Under the pieces are notes generated by a model, which was not told the origin of the DNA, made no database searches, and was given only the letters and a program-made list of their open reading frames with translations. From Trichoplusia ni (lineage: Eukaryota; Arthropoda; Insecta; Lepidoptera; Noctuidae): a DNA stretch of 64,000 bases. Each line of letters begins with the position of its first letter. Positions within the stretch are counted from its first letter, which is position 1. A program made the position numbers and the translations under genes. This document shows positions 20,889 to 33,400 of the stretch, piece by piece. Location: contig NC_039480.1 of NCBI RefSeq assembly GCF_003590095.1, forward strand, positions 18,515,328 through 18,579,327, given 5' to 3'.

Positions 20889-21150
20889 CTAGCTGTTGCC
20901 CGCGACTCCGTTCCCGTGGGTAGAAGAAGATGTAAGTTATGATTTATACACCTCCTGTTTTTTTTTCACATTTTCCATTGTATCTTCGCTCCTATTAGTC
21001 GCAGCGTGATGGTTTATAGCCTAAAGCCTTCCTCGATTAATTGTCTACTCAACACAAAAAGAATTTTTCAATTTGGACCAGTAGTTCCTGAGATTAGCGC
21101 GTTCAAACAAACAAACAAACAAACTCTTCAGGTTTATATATTAGTATAGA
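20889..21150 (-). mobile_element. Non-autonomous Helitron, complete copy
   Basis: Minus-strand start TCTATACTAATATATAAACC; 3' side CACGGGAACGGAGTCGCGGG then CAACAGCTAG|T. 262 bp. The hairpin stem is slightly mismatched. Confidence 0.85.
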
Positions 21151-22087
21151 TTTTTTTCTGTTAAAATTGATTTAGTATTTCAATATTTTCAATCAATTAA
21201 GTTGGGTAAGTTTGTTTTCAAATAGAAGAATACTTTCTTAAGGCTGAAAAACATACTTCACCTAATTGCCTATACCAGATTTTGTCTAGAAACAAAATCC
21301 AGGTGATTGTTTTGTTAAAACCTAAAAAAAATGACATTACTTAAGCAACCCAAAATCTGGCTCTATAATGCTTACAAATTCAAAAAAGCTTATCAGTCCC
21401 ATATATCGAAGATTTTATTGTCTACCTATTTTAAAAATATCCATGCCTTGTACTTCTAACTCATGAAAACAGTCATTCGTAATTGTATAAGCGAGAGAGC
21501 ACGCTACACTCTGCCTGTCGCCATCTTCCTCACACAACAACATGTTTAAAAGTGTATCTTCGAATACGACTTCACAAAGGTGACCATGGACTGTATCAGA
21601 GGTCGGAAACGCGGAAACCGTATGCCTCGGTCATGCACAACGGTTTCACACGAAGTTTTTGTATAAAAACTATACTTGTCTGTGCGTTATTGCGTAGTTG
21701 AGTAAACTTTTGCATTAATATAAATTAAAAATTGTGGAGTTGCTAATGTGGTTGATAATTTTATGCTCGATTGATTAAGGTTATATTTAGCAGTAGTCTT
21801 CATGTTGGTTAACGCTGTAAAGCATAATTCTATTAATGTCGAATAAAAACGACTTCCATCTGTTATTCCAAGGTACAAGGTATCTCTGTACGAAATATTA
21901 TCAAAAACCTTTCAGTTTGAAACATGGAGAAAATCTTTCGGGCCGGAGCTACTTTTTAAAGATAATCCGACTTTAGGGAAAGTAAAATCGCGGGGAAAAC
22001 TTTGAAGTAAATATCACTGTGTCTATCTAATTTATGTATTGATTGATATGTGAAATTTAATAATTTATAGATTCATAGATTATTTTT
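21151..22087. other. No feature seen
   Basis: AT-rich single-copy-looking sequence without coding character. Confidence 0.4.
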
Positions 22088-22320
22088 CGACGACCTCCGT
22101 GGTCGAGTGGCGCACGCACCGGTTGCAAGGTGTCGCTAGCTCTGAGGTCCCGGGTTCGATCCCCGGTCGGGTCAGTGTAAAAATGCACATTTCTACATTG
22201 TCTCGGGTCTGGGTGATGTGGGTTGTATCTGAATTCCATAACACAAGTGCTTTAGCAACTTACTTTGGGTTCAGAACAATATATGTGATGTTGTCCGCAT
22301 TTATTATTTATTTATTATTA
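22088..22320 (+). repeat. SINE-B, full-length copy
   Basis: tRNA-like head GACGACCTCCGTGGTCGAGT, A-box region, B-box GGGTTCGATCCCCGG, then ACATTTCTACATTGTCTCGG and a unique 3' part GCTTTAGCAACTTACTTTGG ending in a TTATTTATT tail. The best reference copy of the family here. Confidence 0.85.
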
Positions 22321-23992
22321 TGCTTAGATGTTTTGTCCTCGAAATCGATTCAATTTTATAGTTTGAAATGTCATTCATCTTTGCCCTTAAGACGTAGAAA
22401 AAATGAGATTTAAACGCAAGAAACAGATTGAACTTTCGTTCGATCCTAAGTTAGCTATACGAACACTTTTTATTATATATCTGTGCACACAGCACGATTT
22501 CCGAACTGGCTACCATGAGGCGAAGATAAAAAATAAAAGAGGGCCTGTGTAGGATGTGGGTACTATGTACGTAAATGGCAGAAGGTTCACTCGATCAATA
22601 CTTCCAAGTAATATGGATATTATATGCTTAAATTAAACTCCATGTCTGTCAAGCATGGAGCCCAGAAAAAGTTTCGTCGCGTAAATATGGAATACTAGGT
22701 GATTCGGCAAACTTCGTACCGCCTAACAGGCTACCGAAAAATGTGCATTAAAATAATGCACCGCCTAAAAGACTGTCAAAAAGGTGTATTCAAAAAGATC
22801 GATTTAAAATTGTGATGTTACCTATATAATCTTTGAAGTTGGATCAAACTGCAAACGTGGTGAAAATATGACAGTCATTTAATTAGTTAAGGATTTCATC
22901 GCGGATAAAAGGTGTAACGCGTAATTTGCACGTATTAAGTTTATAGAGAACGAGGTTTTTTTTCTTTTCCCGGAAACCTGTTGGTCTGTTGGCCTGTTGG
23001 TCAACAAGTTTTGATGTAATTAAGTTTCTTTAAGTTTAAGCTTACCCAAAACTACCTACATTTTATCAAAATCTGTTATTTCGTCTCCTCTACCTGTAAT
23101 AACATGCCAGACAGATAAACACATTTATTGTATCCAAACCTGAACCTTCTGTCTCCATTACAATGTAAGCGAAATCCTTACAAAATACATCGCACAAAGG
23201 GCGCATGTGTGCGTGCTGGGGTGTATAAGCGCATATATGCGCACGCGCAGGTAGACCTTCGAGTTCATCGCACCGCCGCCCTAAAATACACGCGGATGTC
23301 GCGGCCGACGGCTGAGGGGGGCGGCAGACCAGGGGGAGGGGGCCACAGGTGTCAATGTGTGCTTGCTGTGTGAATAAGTTCTTTTTGGTAGGTATAAAAT
23401 ATTGCAAAATGATATGAAAAAATAGCTCAGGGTAATCTTATTTTTCGTCTCTACGAGAGCGCAGGATTCGCGGTAGTTTGCATAGCGATTCGATGTGGTT
23501 TTTGGAATTTAGACGAAAGCATGGCCCTCTGCCTACCCTGTCAAGGAAATCTACGAGGAAATCTCTTATGAACAATGTGTAGGATTTCTGGCAAATACAC
23601 TGTTATAATGATTATGCTTCTTTTACAAATAAACAGCAAGGAATTTAAATTAGGTTATCAAGGTACCTCGCCAATATAAACAAGAGGAAGGACGGAGGAT
23701 AGTCAATTAAATATGTATTTTTTATTGCAAACGACATTACGAATTTGAACCTTAACCTCTTCTACATAAAGGCTAACTAGTTGAACATAATTATTGCCGT
23801 GTTAATACTTTCATAAACGTCAGCAAATAACTCATTTATTAATACATCCTAAGCGAACAGGAAGGTAATTAATTACAGGATAAATTATTGATGAAAGGAA
23901 AATATAATAACGGATTACAATGTGTCTGTTTCTAACCAATTAAAAAAAGATGTCCCTGTAAACGAGGAAGTTCTAAATTGTTATAATAATAT
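22321..23992. other. No gene seen; short alternating purine-pyrimidine run
   Basis: AT-rich sequence. Around 23228-23252 an alternating run (GCGCATATATGCGCACGCGC) could adopt Z-form DNA. Overlapping open frames on both strands at 23090-23407 look like chance products of this GC-rich patch. Confidence 0.4.
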
Positions 23993-24235
23993 CCCATAAC
24001 TTTCACACAGCGCCATCTAGTCTGTATCTAAGCAAAGCTTGTGAGTACTAGACAACTGATAAACATACTTATATATTTATAAATACATACAAATTATAGA
24101 TAAATTACACCCAGACAGAACAAATGATCATGTTCATTGCACAAACACTGGCCCTGGGTCGGTAATCGACCTTACTACTTTCGGCATAGCAGTCAAGAGT
24201 CAGGACCTCTAACCGCAAGACTACAGGCCAGTTGA
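23993..24235 (-). repeat. SINE-C copy
   Basis: Reverse of the family: AACTTTCACACAGCGCCATC, GTGAGTACTAGACAACTG, AACAAATGATCATG, and the head region GCAGTCAAGAGTCAGGACC. Confidence 0.8.
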
Positions 24236-24254
24236 AATAGGAATGATCTTTCAG

Positions 24255-24480
24255 CCTAAACGGATGCAGCTCAGTACCAATGTTTTACAAGGAGCGACTG
24301 CCTATCTGATCTCCTCAACCCAGTTACCTAGGCAACACGATACCCCTTAGTTAGACTGGTTGTCAGACTTTCAGACTTCTGGCTATCGGTATCGACTGTT
24401 AAAGATGTCGTTATAATAGCCGGGACCCAGAATTTAACGTGCCTTCCGAAACACGGGAGGAACTCGTTATGACAGCTCGT
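24255..24480 (+). repeat. LT1 LINE-tail repeat
   Basis: CAGTACCAATGTTTTACAAG, GAGCGACTGCCTATCTGATC, CCAGTTACCTAGGCAACACG, GCCGGGACCCAGAATTTAAC and CCGAAACACGGGAGGAACTC in family order. Confidence 0.75.
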
Positions 24481-25444
24481 TTTAAGTCCAAAATATCTCA
24501 ATACCTAACAACTTACTTTCTTCATTTTTAACCAAAAAAATAAAACTGCCTCCGACTACCTAGAAACAGCCAATATTGGTCTGGAAAGAAAGAAACTCTA
24601 AACATCTGTCAATCCCTTAAGAATTCTTCTTAAAATACTCCGAAAAAGATTTAGACAAAAAAATATTTTTGGTTTGCCATCTGGAACCGCGGAATTAAAC
24701 CTTATTGCATTGAAATAAGGCTTAGTTCTTCCCCGTTGAAGTGAATTACCATTTTTGCCGACGCTTAGCAGGTAGAAGTTTTTATAATAGACGCACAAAA
24801 GATGCAAGTTGAATTGTTGATTTAGATATGAAGTTTCGAAAAGTTTAGATGAATGCTTTTAAATAAGTGAATATCCAAATAAAGGTATCTTTTCTCTGTG
24901 ATTTTTTGAAGTATCTATTCGCTTTTACTTTACACGATCGATTGATTCAAAGTCAGTCGTCTTATGGCATCCCAAAACGGTCGAAACCTAGAGAGAGATT
25001 CAAGTCGCTTCTAAGATAAGCTCTTTTATATAAATAAACTTACAGGTTAATAATAATACTAGAAGGTTGTATCAATTGCTTATAATTTTGATTGAATTAA
25101 ATGGCTTTCAATGATCTTCACGACGCATAAGAATATAAAACTTGAAAAGTATGTGCATGAAATTCCTTTTCGACAAGCGACGGGACTTTGCCTTGTCAGT
25201 TCAATACATTTATACAGTCATACGAGTGATTCGTCAGCTTTACCGCTCGGAGAAATGCATCCTATCTACAGGCGATGCTCTGCAAACGACACAGAAGGAT
25301 CGAAATTTCTAGAAACGGTTGATTTTGGAGGCTGCGAACAGCGAAACCTGCATAATTGATGCGTGAGTCTCAAGGCGAGCCCGTTACATTACCTGCTGCC
25401 GACACGACATTACTGAGAGCTGCGTTTTTAATACCAAATATAAA
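24481..25444. other. No feature seen
   Basis: AT-rich sequence with no coding or repeat signal that I recognise. Confidence 0.35.
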
Positions 25445-25672
25445 TAAATAAATGCGGACAACATCACATACATTGTTCAGAACCCACAGTAAGTTGCTAA
25501 AGCACCTGGGCTATGCAATTCAGATACGGCGAAGGTACCACAAACACACAGACCCGAGACCATGTAGAAATGTGAATTTTTACATTGACCCGACCGGGGA
25601 CCGAACCCTCAGAGCTAGCGACACCTTGAAACCGGTGCGTACGTCACTTAACAACGGAGGTCCACCAAATGT
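25445..25672 (-). repeat. SINE-B copy
   Basis: Reverse of the copy at 22088: AATAAATGCGGACAACATCA, AACCCACAGTAAGTTGCTAA, ACCCGACCGGGGACCGAACC, GAAACCGGTGCGTACG. Confidence 0.82.
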
Positions 25673-25847
25673 TATCATATACAAGTATTAATACGACCCA
25701 CACAAAATGGACTGGTCAGAGAATTCAACAACATTAAAATTGTGATACTTTACGACAAGATTTTTGTATAGTTTTGAATATGTAATAATCAACATTATGC
25801 TCCCAGATTAGTCCATGAGGTTATTTAAAATGCCTGCTGTAATTCAT

Positions 25848-26040
25848 TGCATGGTAGAGGTCAACATGTTAACGTCAACTGCGTGGCGTGAACTATAATT
25901 CGATCCCCACACGATACTTATTTGTGTGATCCACAAATGCTTGTTCCAAGTTCGTGGCTGTCTTTTTGCATGAAATTTTAAAGTTGATACTGCTTCTAAA
26001 TGATTAAATTCCACAGTTTTTTTATTATAATTTCCACGAT
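25848..26040 (+). repeat. SINE-A copy, diverged
   Basis: ATTCGATCCCCACACGATAC then GTGTGATCCACAAATGCTTG and GGCTGTCTTTTTGCATG. The head is poorly preserved. Confidence 0.65.
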
Positions 26041-26356
26041 GACCTGTAAAACTTTGCAATTCATGTTATGTGTATGTTAATTATTATTAATTGTGTAACG
26101 TCCTTTTTAAAAGCTTTACAAAAGTTGATATAACGAAATATTAGCATCGAAATCGATCCATTAGTTTAGAGGTTACTGTGTCATAGACTCGTATACAAAG
26201 TTATTTTAATGCCACTCTATTTATAAAGGCATAAAATATCCTTTCGAACCTTCGTCATAAAATAATTAAAGATTTCTATACCAAAGGAATTTATTTTCTA
26301 ACGCGTACGTTACCATTATATGTTAGTATGGCAGTTGACTTGGGTTGTGTTGCCTT

Positions 26357-26575
26357 TGATTGCACGGATAGCCGAGTGGTTGAGGTCACCACGCAAATGC
26401 CACTGTGCGCGACGTGCCGCAGGCTCGATCCCCGTAGGATAAGCGGTTTTGTGATCCACGAATGCTTGTTCTGAGTCTGGGTGTCTTTGTGCATGTGAGT
26501 TGAATTTTTGTGAAAACCATCGTGTTACAAGGATTAAATTCCTTCCTTGGTACAATTTTTGGGTAGCCGTTACGT
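26357..26575 (+). repeat. SINE-A, well-preserved copy
   Basis: Head TTGCACGGATAGCCGAGTGG and TTGAGGTCACCACG, B-box-like GGCTCGATCCCCGTAGG, body GTGATCCACGAATGCTTGTT and CTGAGTCTGGGTGTCTTTGT. The best reference for this family here. Confidence 0.82.
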
Positions 26576-26679
26576 CACAAGATTCCACTCTTGAACTTTA
26601 TATCATTCAGACATTCGGTTGCTATTTTTCCCACTTCTCCCCACAAATTTGAAATGGCTCATTTGATTTTTATCAAACA

Positions 26680-26820
26680 CTAGCTTTTGCCCGCGACTTC
26701 GTTCGCGTGGACTCAAAAATTGTAGCCTATGTGTTGTTTTGATGTATAAGCTATATTGTGGTAAAGTTTCATTCAAATCCTTTCAGTCGATGAAACTCGG
26801 AATTACTAACTACTTAAATT
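26680..26820 (-). repeat. Helitron 3'-end fragment
   Basis: On the minus strand it ends CACGCGAACGAAGTCGCGGG then CAAAAGCTAG|T, with the terminal hairpin intact. The 5' end is missing. Confidence 0.65.
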
Positions 26821-26948
26821 TACTAAAACTCTGCTCTTCCTCCTCTCTCCTACTAGTTCTGTTATGCTGTGTCCGACAGGGTCCATAATTGTGACTAAAT
26901 ATCTAGATATCAACAACCTGTATACATTATGGTACGCAATAAAGAATA

Positions 26949-27258
26949 GGGATGATGACAATTTTTTTTGCAGTGTCCGTCTTGCAGTTTTTTGTATATA
27001 TGAATACTAATTTTTTAGTTTGTCCCGCAAACATAAATTGACCAAATTACAGAGAATGAAACTTACGCGTGACGGCACGATTGAGTATAAATTTTACTCT
27101 ATCGTTACGCCACAAGCCCCCTCTCATAAACTTTAAAGCAGTTAATCTTTGTCAATTCTAGTTTTTCTGAAAAAGGAAAAAATACGTGTCTCATACTTTT
27201 CAATTATCTAACTGTGGGACTAATGAGATTTTTTCTTTTTATACCCAGTCATCATCCC
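26949..27258 (+). mobile_element. TA-flanked MITE, copy 2
   Basis: Inverted ends GGGATGATGACAATTTTT and GTCATCATCCC between TA pairs (26947-26948, 27259-27260). 310 bp, nearly the same throughout as the copy at 14523. Confidence 0.85.
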
Positions 27259-27650
27259 TATTGAGAATTGCGCCACAGGTAGACAAGTCAAACTTATAAC
27301 ACCCCTTTTTTTGCCTCGGAGGTTAAAGATAAAGACTGATATTTATCCCATCTCTCACGTTATTTTCCCTGTATCTAAATGTGATTTAAGTTTATATGTA
27401 GGGTATAGTAACTCTGTATCTTTGTTCTGTTTTCTCGTGTTATCTTGTGTGAACATTACTGGTCATTCCTCCACACAATTAAGATATTAAATATGTAAGT
27501 GAACGTTACCCAGTTCATTTTAAACTGGTACTGGCTTTCTTATTCAGATCCCTTGGTAGATGCGGATGAATCTAAAATAAAGCTTGTCTAAAAAAAGTAT
27601 TTGCTTTTAAACATCAGTTACCTGATGCCCGCAGGCCTGCTGAAATCGAA

Positions 27651-27824
27651 AATGATCCCACGGGAACATAAAATCGGGATAAACCCCATCCTATTAGTTA
27701 ATCCTGGTTATAAACTATCTGTGTACCAAGCTTCGTCTAAATCCGTTCAGTATATTTTGCTTGAAAGAGGGACAAACATCCATCCATGCATACAGACATT
27801 CGCGTTTGTAATATTACTATGATA
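27651..27824 (-). repeat. Helitron-like 5' fragment (family D)
   Basis: GATCCCACGGGAACATAAAA, TCCTGGTTATAAACTATCTG, TCGTCTAAATCCGTTCAG and ACATTCGCGTTTGTAATATT: the reverse of the segment at 30069. Confidence 0.55.
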
Positions 27825-27998
27825 TCTCAGGAAACGCTTACTCATAAGATTACCAGTCACCGTAGGTTTCAAGATGAGACATATAATTGAAGGTCGATTT
27901 CAAAATGTACGTTTTAACTGTTATTCATTGATTGTGCCCACTCGTTGTACCCACACCGCACTCGTGGGTGTATTTCATCTTTAATTGATGTACTAAAT

Positions 27999-28227
27999 GG
28001 GTGATTCTCCGGAAAAAAGTAAAGCAAATTAGGAACATCATTATCCTCACCACACTTTTCATACAGCAGATTGCTTGTTTTAATATTATTTTTATCTAAG
28101 CTTGCAAAGTACTACGGCTATTAATAGATGACGTAAGAATTAAAACATTTTAGCATTACAGTGACGTGAACCAGTTGGTGAGGATAATGACGACCTTAAC
28201 TAGTGTATTTTTTTTTAAGAATCACCC
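27999..28227. mobile_element. MITE with GGGTGATTCT ends and AAAT duplication
   Basis: Ends GGGTGATTCT and AGAATCACCC, flanked by AAAT (27995-27998, 28228-28231). Inside the ends, TCATTATCCTCACC and GGTGAGGATAATGA form a second inverted pair. 229 bp; superfamily uncertain. Confidence 0.75.
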
Positions 28228-28251
28228 AAATGCATTTTGTATATTTGAGGG

Positions 28252-28320
28252 GTAAGGCCCGAAGGTATATCAAAAATTTGTATGTACCTAAAAAAAATTG
28301 AAGGTTATTCGGGCTTACCC
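28252..28320. repeat. Short fold-back sequence
   Basis: GGGTAAGGCCCGAAGG faces TTCGGGCTTACCC with a loop of about 40 bases. Confidence 0.5.
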
Positions 28321-28549
28321 TAAAGTAATATTATTGGGGTTTTAAAAGAGGAGATTCCAATATTTTGAATTTATGTTTCCACACGATGTTTTTCTTCACT
28401 GTTTGATAGAGGTGTCTTAGAATATTGTGGTAGTAGATATAAATTTGAAAAATTCGCATAAGTTCTTTTCCGCGTGCATACAAATCTTTACATAAAATTG
28501 CAAGGCCACCAGGACATGCCAGCACCCTGTGTGACTGTACGGAAAGATG

Positions 28550-28676
28550 AGCGGTAGGCTTATGCGCAAAATGACCAGTTCTCAAAATGACCTGTTCGTA
28601 AAAACGTCGACATGCTGCGAACATGCTACTTGTATTCATTTTGAGAAGTGGTCATTTTGCGAGTAAGCCAAGCGGT
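28550..28676. repeat. Imperfect inverted repeat with about 40-base arms
   Basis: Left arm GCGCAAAATGACCAGTTCTC then AAAATGA; right arm TCATTTTGAGAAGTGGTCAT then TTTGCGAGTAAGCC. Arms pair with few mismatches around a loop of about 45 bases. Could be a fold-back transposon remnant or a hairpin RNA source. Confidence 0.55.
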
Positions 28677-28984
28677 ATAGGACTACGCGGGGAGCTGCTA
28701 GCTTCATCCCAGCGTTGGACAAACATTTGTATGAGACTCAAATCTTTTTCTGCGTTTGGGTGTCTTCGTGCGTGTCATTGAAATGCCTGTGAATAAACCC
28801 TGACACTAATTGAATTCCTCAGTGCATTCGTCGTTTTTAAATAGTTAAAATAATGTCGTCATGAGGAATAAAACTATGAATTACTATAGAATTAGTTACG
28901 TATTTGTTGCTAAGTTATTAACTTGAAGCAATTATGATCAAAGGTTGAGGTAATCATTAAGGCTTGACTCGATGTTGCACTGAC

Positions 28985-29165
28985 GTGTTGGTCTACCGGT
29001 TAGTGGCCCTGACTGCTATACGGATAGTCGTGGGTTTGATTCCCACTCAGGATAAACGTTTGTGTGAGGAGCTTGATCATTTGTTCTGTGTCTGGGACTA
29101 GATAAGTATGTTTATCAGCTGTCTAGTACTCATAATACAAGCTATGCTTAGTTTTGTTATATCAT
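28985..29165 (+). repeat. SINE-C copy
   Basis: tRNA-like head GTGTTGGTCTACCGGTTAGT, B-box-like GGGTTTGATTCCCACTC, body TGTGAGGAGCTTGATCATTT and GTTTATCAGCTGTCTAGTAC. Confidence 0.8.
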
Positions 29166-29310
29166 ATATTTCTTTACTGTTCAGCTCCTATTAGTCATAG
29201 CGTGATGGTATATAATAATATCCCATAGCATTCCTCTATAAATGGGTCTACTAATACAACTGTCGTTTTTTTCAAATCGGACTAATATTTCCTGAGCTCA
29301 ATTTTGATTG
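29166..29310 (-). repeat. Diverged Helitron internal fragment
   Basis: CTCCTATTAGTCATAGCGTG, ATGGTATATA, then TTCAAATCGGACTAATATTT and CCTGAGCTC match the interior of the Helitron copies in order; termini are missing. Confidence 0.5.
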
Positions 29311-29599
29311 AGCTGATTTTCACTACACGTACAGTCACCTTCATACTGCAATCCACCACTATTCTAAGATGGATAGGGTCGATATTACCTTGTTTTTCTC
29401 TTGCTCTTTATAGTAGATTATGAATATCGGTATTGCTAACAAGAGATAAGATAATGGCATAAACAACGACAAAGGGAGGCCTATGCCCAGCGGTGGGTTA
29501 GGAAATGTAATGAGATCATTTCTCCTGCGAGTAGGAATAATATATCATCACTTTTACATGACCGTTTTGAGAACGCAGGAGTCGACATTTCTTTTATGA

Positions 29600-29840
29600 C
29601 TTACCTGGGAAGGTCGAAACAAACTCAGGGGTCGCTGTCTTTATAAAAGGTTCGACCCCTCCACTTAGATATTTAATCCTTGTATGGCAAAGGTTGTCAC
29701 AAACATTCAAGTCACATGCGCAATGGCACCCAGACTCAGGACAAGAACTCCGCGCGTTTCCTGCGCGGAGTAGGAACCTGCAACAAGTCGCGCGCAGTAG
29801 GCTTGGCTTGGTGACCGGCTTGGTTATCAGTGCAGTCAAA
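29600..29840 (-). repeat. SINE-A copy, diverged
   Basis: Reverse body CACCCAGACTCAGGACAAG and the head end TGGTTATCAGTGCAGTC are recognisable. Confidence 0.55.
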
Positions 29841-30068
29841 TACTGTCAATAAAGTCGTAATTTCCTTGTCTCCACATATTACTATATCGCGGTAGAGTAT
29901 ACAAGCGTCGGGCTGACGTTGCCGCGGAAGCGTGCGCACGCGCAAGGTCGCCGTGTAACCGCGGCGAGAACAATGGCACCGTGCCTCTTGGGAAAACGCC
30001 ACTGTTGGTGGAACGCAGAAGTTTTAGTTTACCGTGAAATATGAGTTTAACAAATAAGTAGGAAGTAG

Positions 30069-30190
30069 TCCTACTAATATTATAAACGTGAAAGTTTGTG
30101 AGTGTGGATGGATACTTATTTGTTATTCATACGCAAAAATAACTGATCGAATTTGGACGAAATTTAGAACACAGATTGTTTTATAACCTA
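30069..30190 (+). repeat. Helitron-like 5' end (family D)
   Basis: Starts TCCTACTAATATTATAAACG, continues TGAAAGTTTGTGAGTGTGG, and is cut off by the Helitron at 30191. Confidence 0.55.
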
Positions 30191-30416
30191 CTAGCTGTTG
30201 CCCGCGACTTTGTCCAGTTGGTTTTTCCCCGTTTTTTTTCTACATTTTTCATTGTATCTTCGCTCCTATTAGTCTCAGCGTGATGTTATATAGCTTATAG
30301 CCTTCCGTGATAAATGGTCTATTCAACACAAAAATAATTTTTCAAATCGAACCAGTAGTTCCTGAGATTAGCGCGTTCAAACAAACAAACTCTTCAGCTT
30401 TATAGATTAGTATAGA
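30191..30416 (-). mobile_element. Non-autonomous Helitron copy
   Basis: Minus-strand start TCTATACTAATCTATAAAGC, end GACAAAGTCGCGGGCAACAG then CTAG|T. 226 bp. Confidence 0.82.
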
Positions 30417-33400
30417 TATGGACATAGCACACAGTACTACTGTAGAGTACTCTATATTATAGAGTAGCTTTTGTCGCTATTTCATGTGATTAGAAGTATA
30501 AATAGTTAACACTTACAAGTAGGAATCTTGAGAAGTTGACATCAGAAGAACACAGTTTAATTTTGATGTCGAAAAGGGATATTTGTTAATCGTTATACGT
30601 GGGCGCAAATATACAGCTTTTGTGTTTAAAAAGTGAGTCTATTCTAAAACAATATTTTCCACTTAGATACTGACATCAACTGATTAAAGATTTTATTTCA
30701 GAACTAAAATATGTTTCTCGGATATTTATATTTTTCAGAATTTGCCATTTTTTTATTGATGTAGAATGTAGTTTTATAACGTGTTTAAAATCGGTACACG
30801 CTGTTTAAACGTAAAACCAATGGTTTAAAATGTAAACCTACTGTTTTAAATCGAGTCACGTGCAAAATGTTTTACACCGCCGTCCGAGGAACTCGCAAAC
30901 ATACTTTGTTTGTGAAAAGGTTTCCTACGGGGGCTGGGGTGTCGAAATTCAAGACTGGTGATGTGCAACGAGGTCTTATAGGTGCTGTCTGGAATCACGC
31001 CTTCGGTCAAGAGTAGTCAGTAGTCATGTTTTGCCATGCTGCTTTTGGCATCAAAATAACAGCGCCTTGTTTAATCTTAGGGCACCCCTTCATTATTCTT
31101 GAACCATCTCCAGGTTTCATCATCTAAAAAGCCACTTTTTTAGATGTCACTCCACTCAAATCTTATCAATTAATTCTGACAGCCAAAACTTTAAGACCAT
31201 TTCGCGACACTAAGTATTCCGTACAAATACTTTAATAATAAACAAAATGTTTGGGTGACATATAAATTTGTGGGAATTCTCAAACTTGTTTGGTACCCGT
31301 CAACAAATTAATGACCCTACCGTTTTTTTATAGCATCGTCTGTGTAAACTGTATGCAAGGCTATCACGGTTCAATCGTCTGGGTACAGATTCAAAACATG
31401 AGTTAGAACAGAAATCATTTTCTGGTTTACGGGCAGAGTTTATCCATATTGATATTACTCATCATAACGTAAAGTTGACGTTTTATTCTTGATAATCATT
31501 GTGTTATATACAAAAGGACGCTGGCCTGCGTAATCGACCTCCGAGTTGTCTGAATGTCATGACGATTGGGTAACGACGTAATCATTTCCTGATATTGTTT
31601 CTTTGTTGCTACAATCATATTCACGGTATTACAGTTTTCCTAGCAATTCTTTGTATTCTGTGCAAGAACTAAGACGTACCTACGTCGTGTCGTCAAGAGC
31701 TAATTGTGATGTAACAAGATTGAAAAGATATTCAGAAAATTATTCACGACTACCCCACAGAAAATATTTTTGAGATGTTTTTGGAGGTAACTTCAGGATC
31801 AGACTGAAATCGAATCGAAATCGATTTTTAAATTAATTCTACTAGAAGAAAGCTTCATTATTTGTGAATTTTATGATGGTATGATAGTAAGCCTAAAATT
31901 ACCGCTCGGTGGAGTGGGCATGTGGCTAATAGGTAGGTAGGTGGTATTTTCTCAACACGTTATGAGTAGCTTGCTGAGAATTTTTAACATAAAACGCAAT
32001 TAAAGACCAGAAAGTTTACATTCACTCGAAAGTCATTCATCAATGAGTTCCTGAGAGTGAACCGATCGCTATCAAGTTCGCAACCTCCATTTTGTTGCGC
32101 CAAAAATTCTCTACACCGATACGCTTGGAGCAGCCGAGAAAAAGGAAAGTTATTTGTAAGCTTGGTTTCTGTGACTCACTGTAGATACGGTAAAAAGTTT
32201 TGCTTTGCTGGGCTAATGATGCCTCTTTGGTGTGAGAGGTGAGCTGTGCTTAAAACACTTTCTCTTTCCTATTTAGGGAGTAATCTCTTTTGGTTAGTTC
32301 CATTGAGCAGTGGTGTTCGATTGTCGAAACACATCCGTTTATCGGTTTTCTTTTTCTCTGGACAAAAGCGGAATAGTGTTGTCGATATCTATTCTAAAAT
32401 ACAAGGAATGGAAAGGTAACCACGCCAAAAACCAACTGAGCACGACCTGTCGTTTGTTCGATCCCCGTAGGATTTGTGTGATCTGCGAGTGCTTGTCCTT
32501 GTGCTTGTGACTCAAGGTTTTCTTAATGCGGAAGTTATTTTTTTTAAAGAAATTATCATGTCACTATAAATCAGGCAGATCAAGGCAATATTTTCCCTGC
32601 TCCTTCTCAAGATATTTTGCAATCAGCGTCTACTTTCCAGACTCGTTTGACGACCGTACTTTACAGAGCGATTACGTAATAAATCCCAGCACCCATGTAA
32701 CTGGGCAACACAGTATCCCATAGCAACAGCACTTGTTACTAGTTTAATGACATAACGACGGTCAAAGATAAAAGTTGGAAGTCTATAGTGGCAGCTCTAC
32801 TCTTTCGCAGCAAGTAGGGATCTTTAGACTTGTTTAGACCAAGGTTAGGTCTATTATAACAGAAACAATTAGCATAATCAAAATTCGATACAGTATTGCT
32901 AATGTCTCTTAAATTTTCGCAAGCCATTTTTTTATATTTCTTCAATACTTTTGTCCGTTTTCTTTTTAAAGGTTTTTTCGGTCAATGCTTTGTGTGTATC
33001 TGTGTCAGGTCGCGCAAGTGTTACAAGGTTGCAAGCGACGCCTGCGCACCTATTGTGGCATTTGTGGCGAATGTATAGCTGTATAGAGGCTTGCGATTGT
33101 TTCTGTAATGGGAAATGTGCTTGGCTGGTCCTTTGTTTAATGCTTTTGAGGGTATTTGTACGAATGTAAAGGTTTGCTTGTTCGCTGACGAGGTGAAGTG
33201 ATTCTCGTATGCCCGAAAAAGCCGGAATGTGATAGCATATTGTCCATTTTATTTCGGTTGGCAGTGAAAAAGTATGCTTGACATTGGTAATAATGTGGCT
33301 TTGTATTGTGTAGTGTTGTGTTAGGGCCCTCTATCCAGAGCGTAAAATGGAATGGTATTACTATAGTTCCTCTGTTTGTTCATCTGGTGCTAGGCAGTAC

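Noticed and set aside
23090..23407. Overlapping frames on both strands in a GC-rich patch
   Set aside because: Low-complexity alternating GC/AT sequence, no domain, no splice context.
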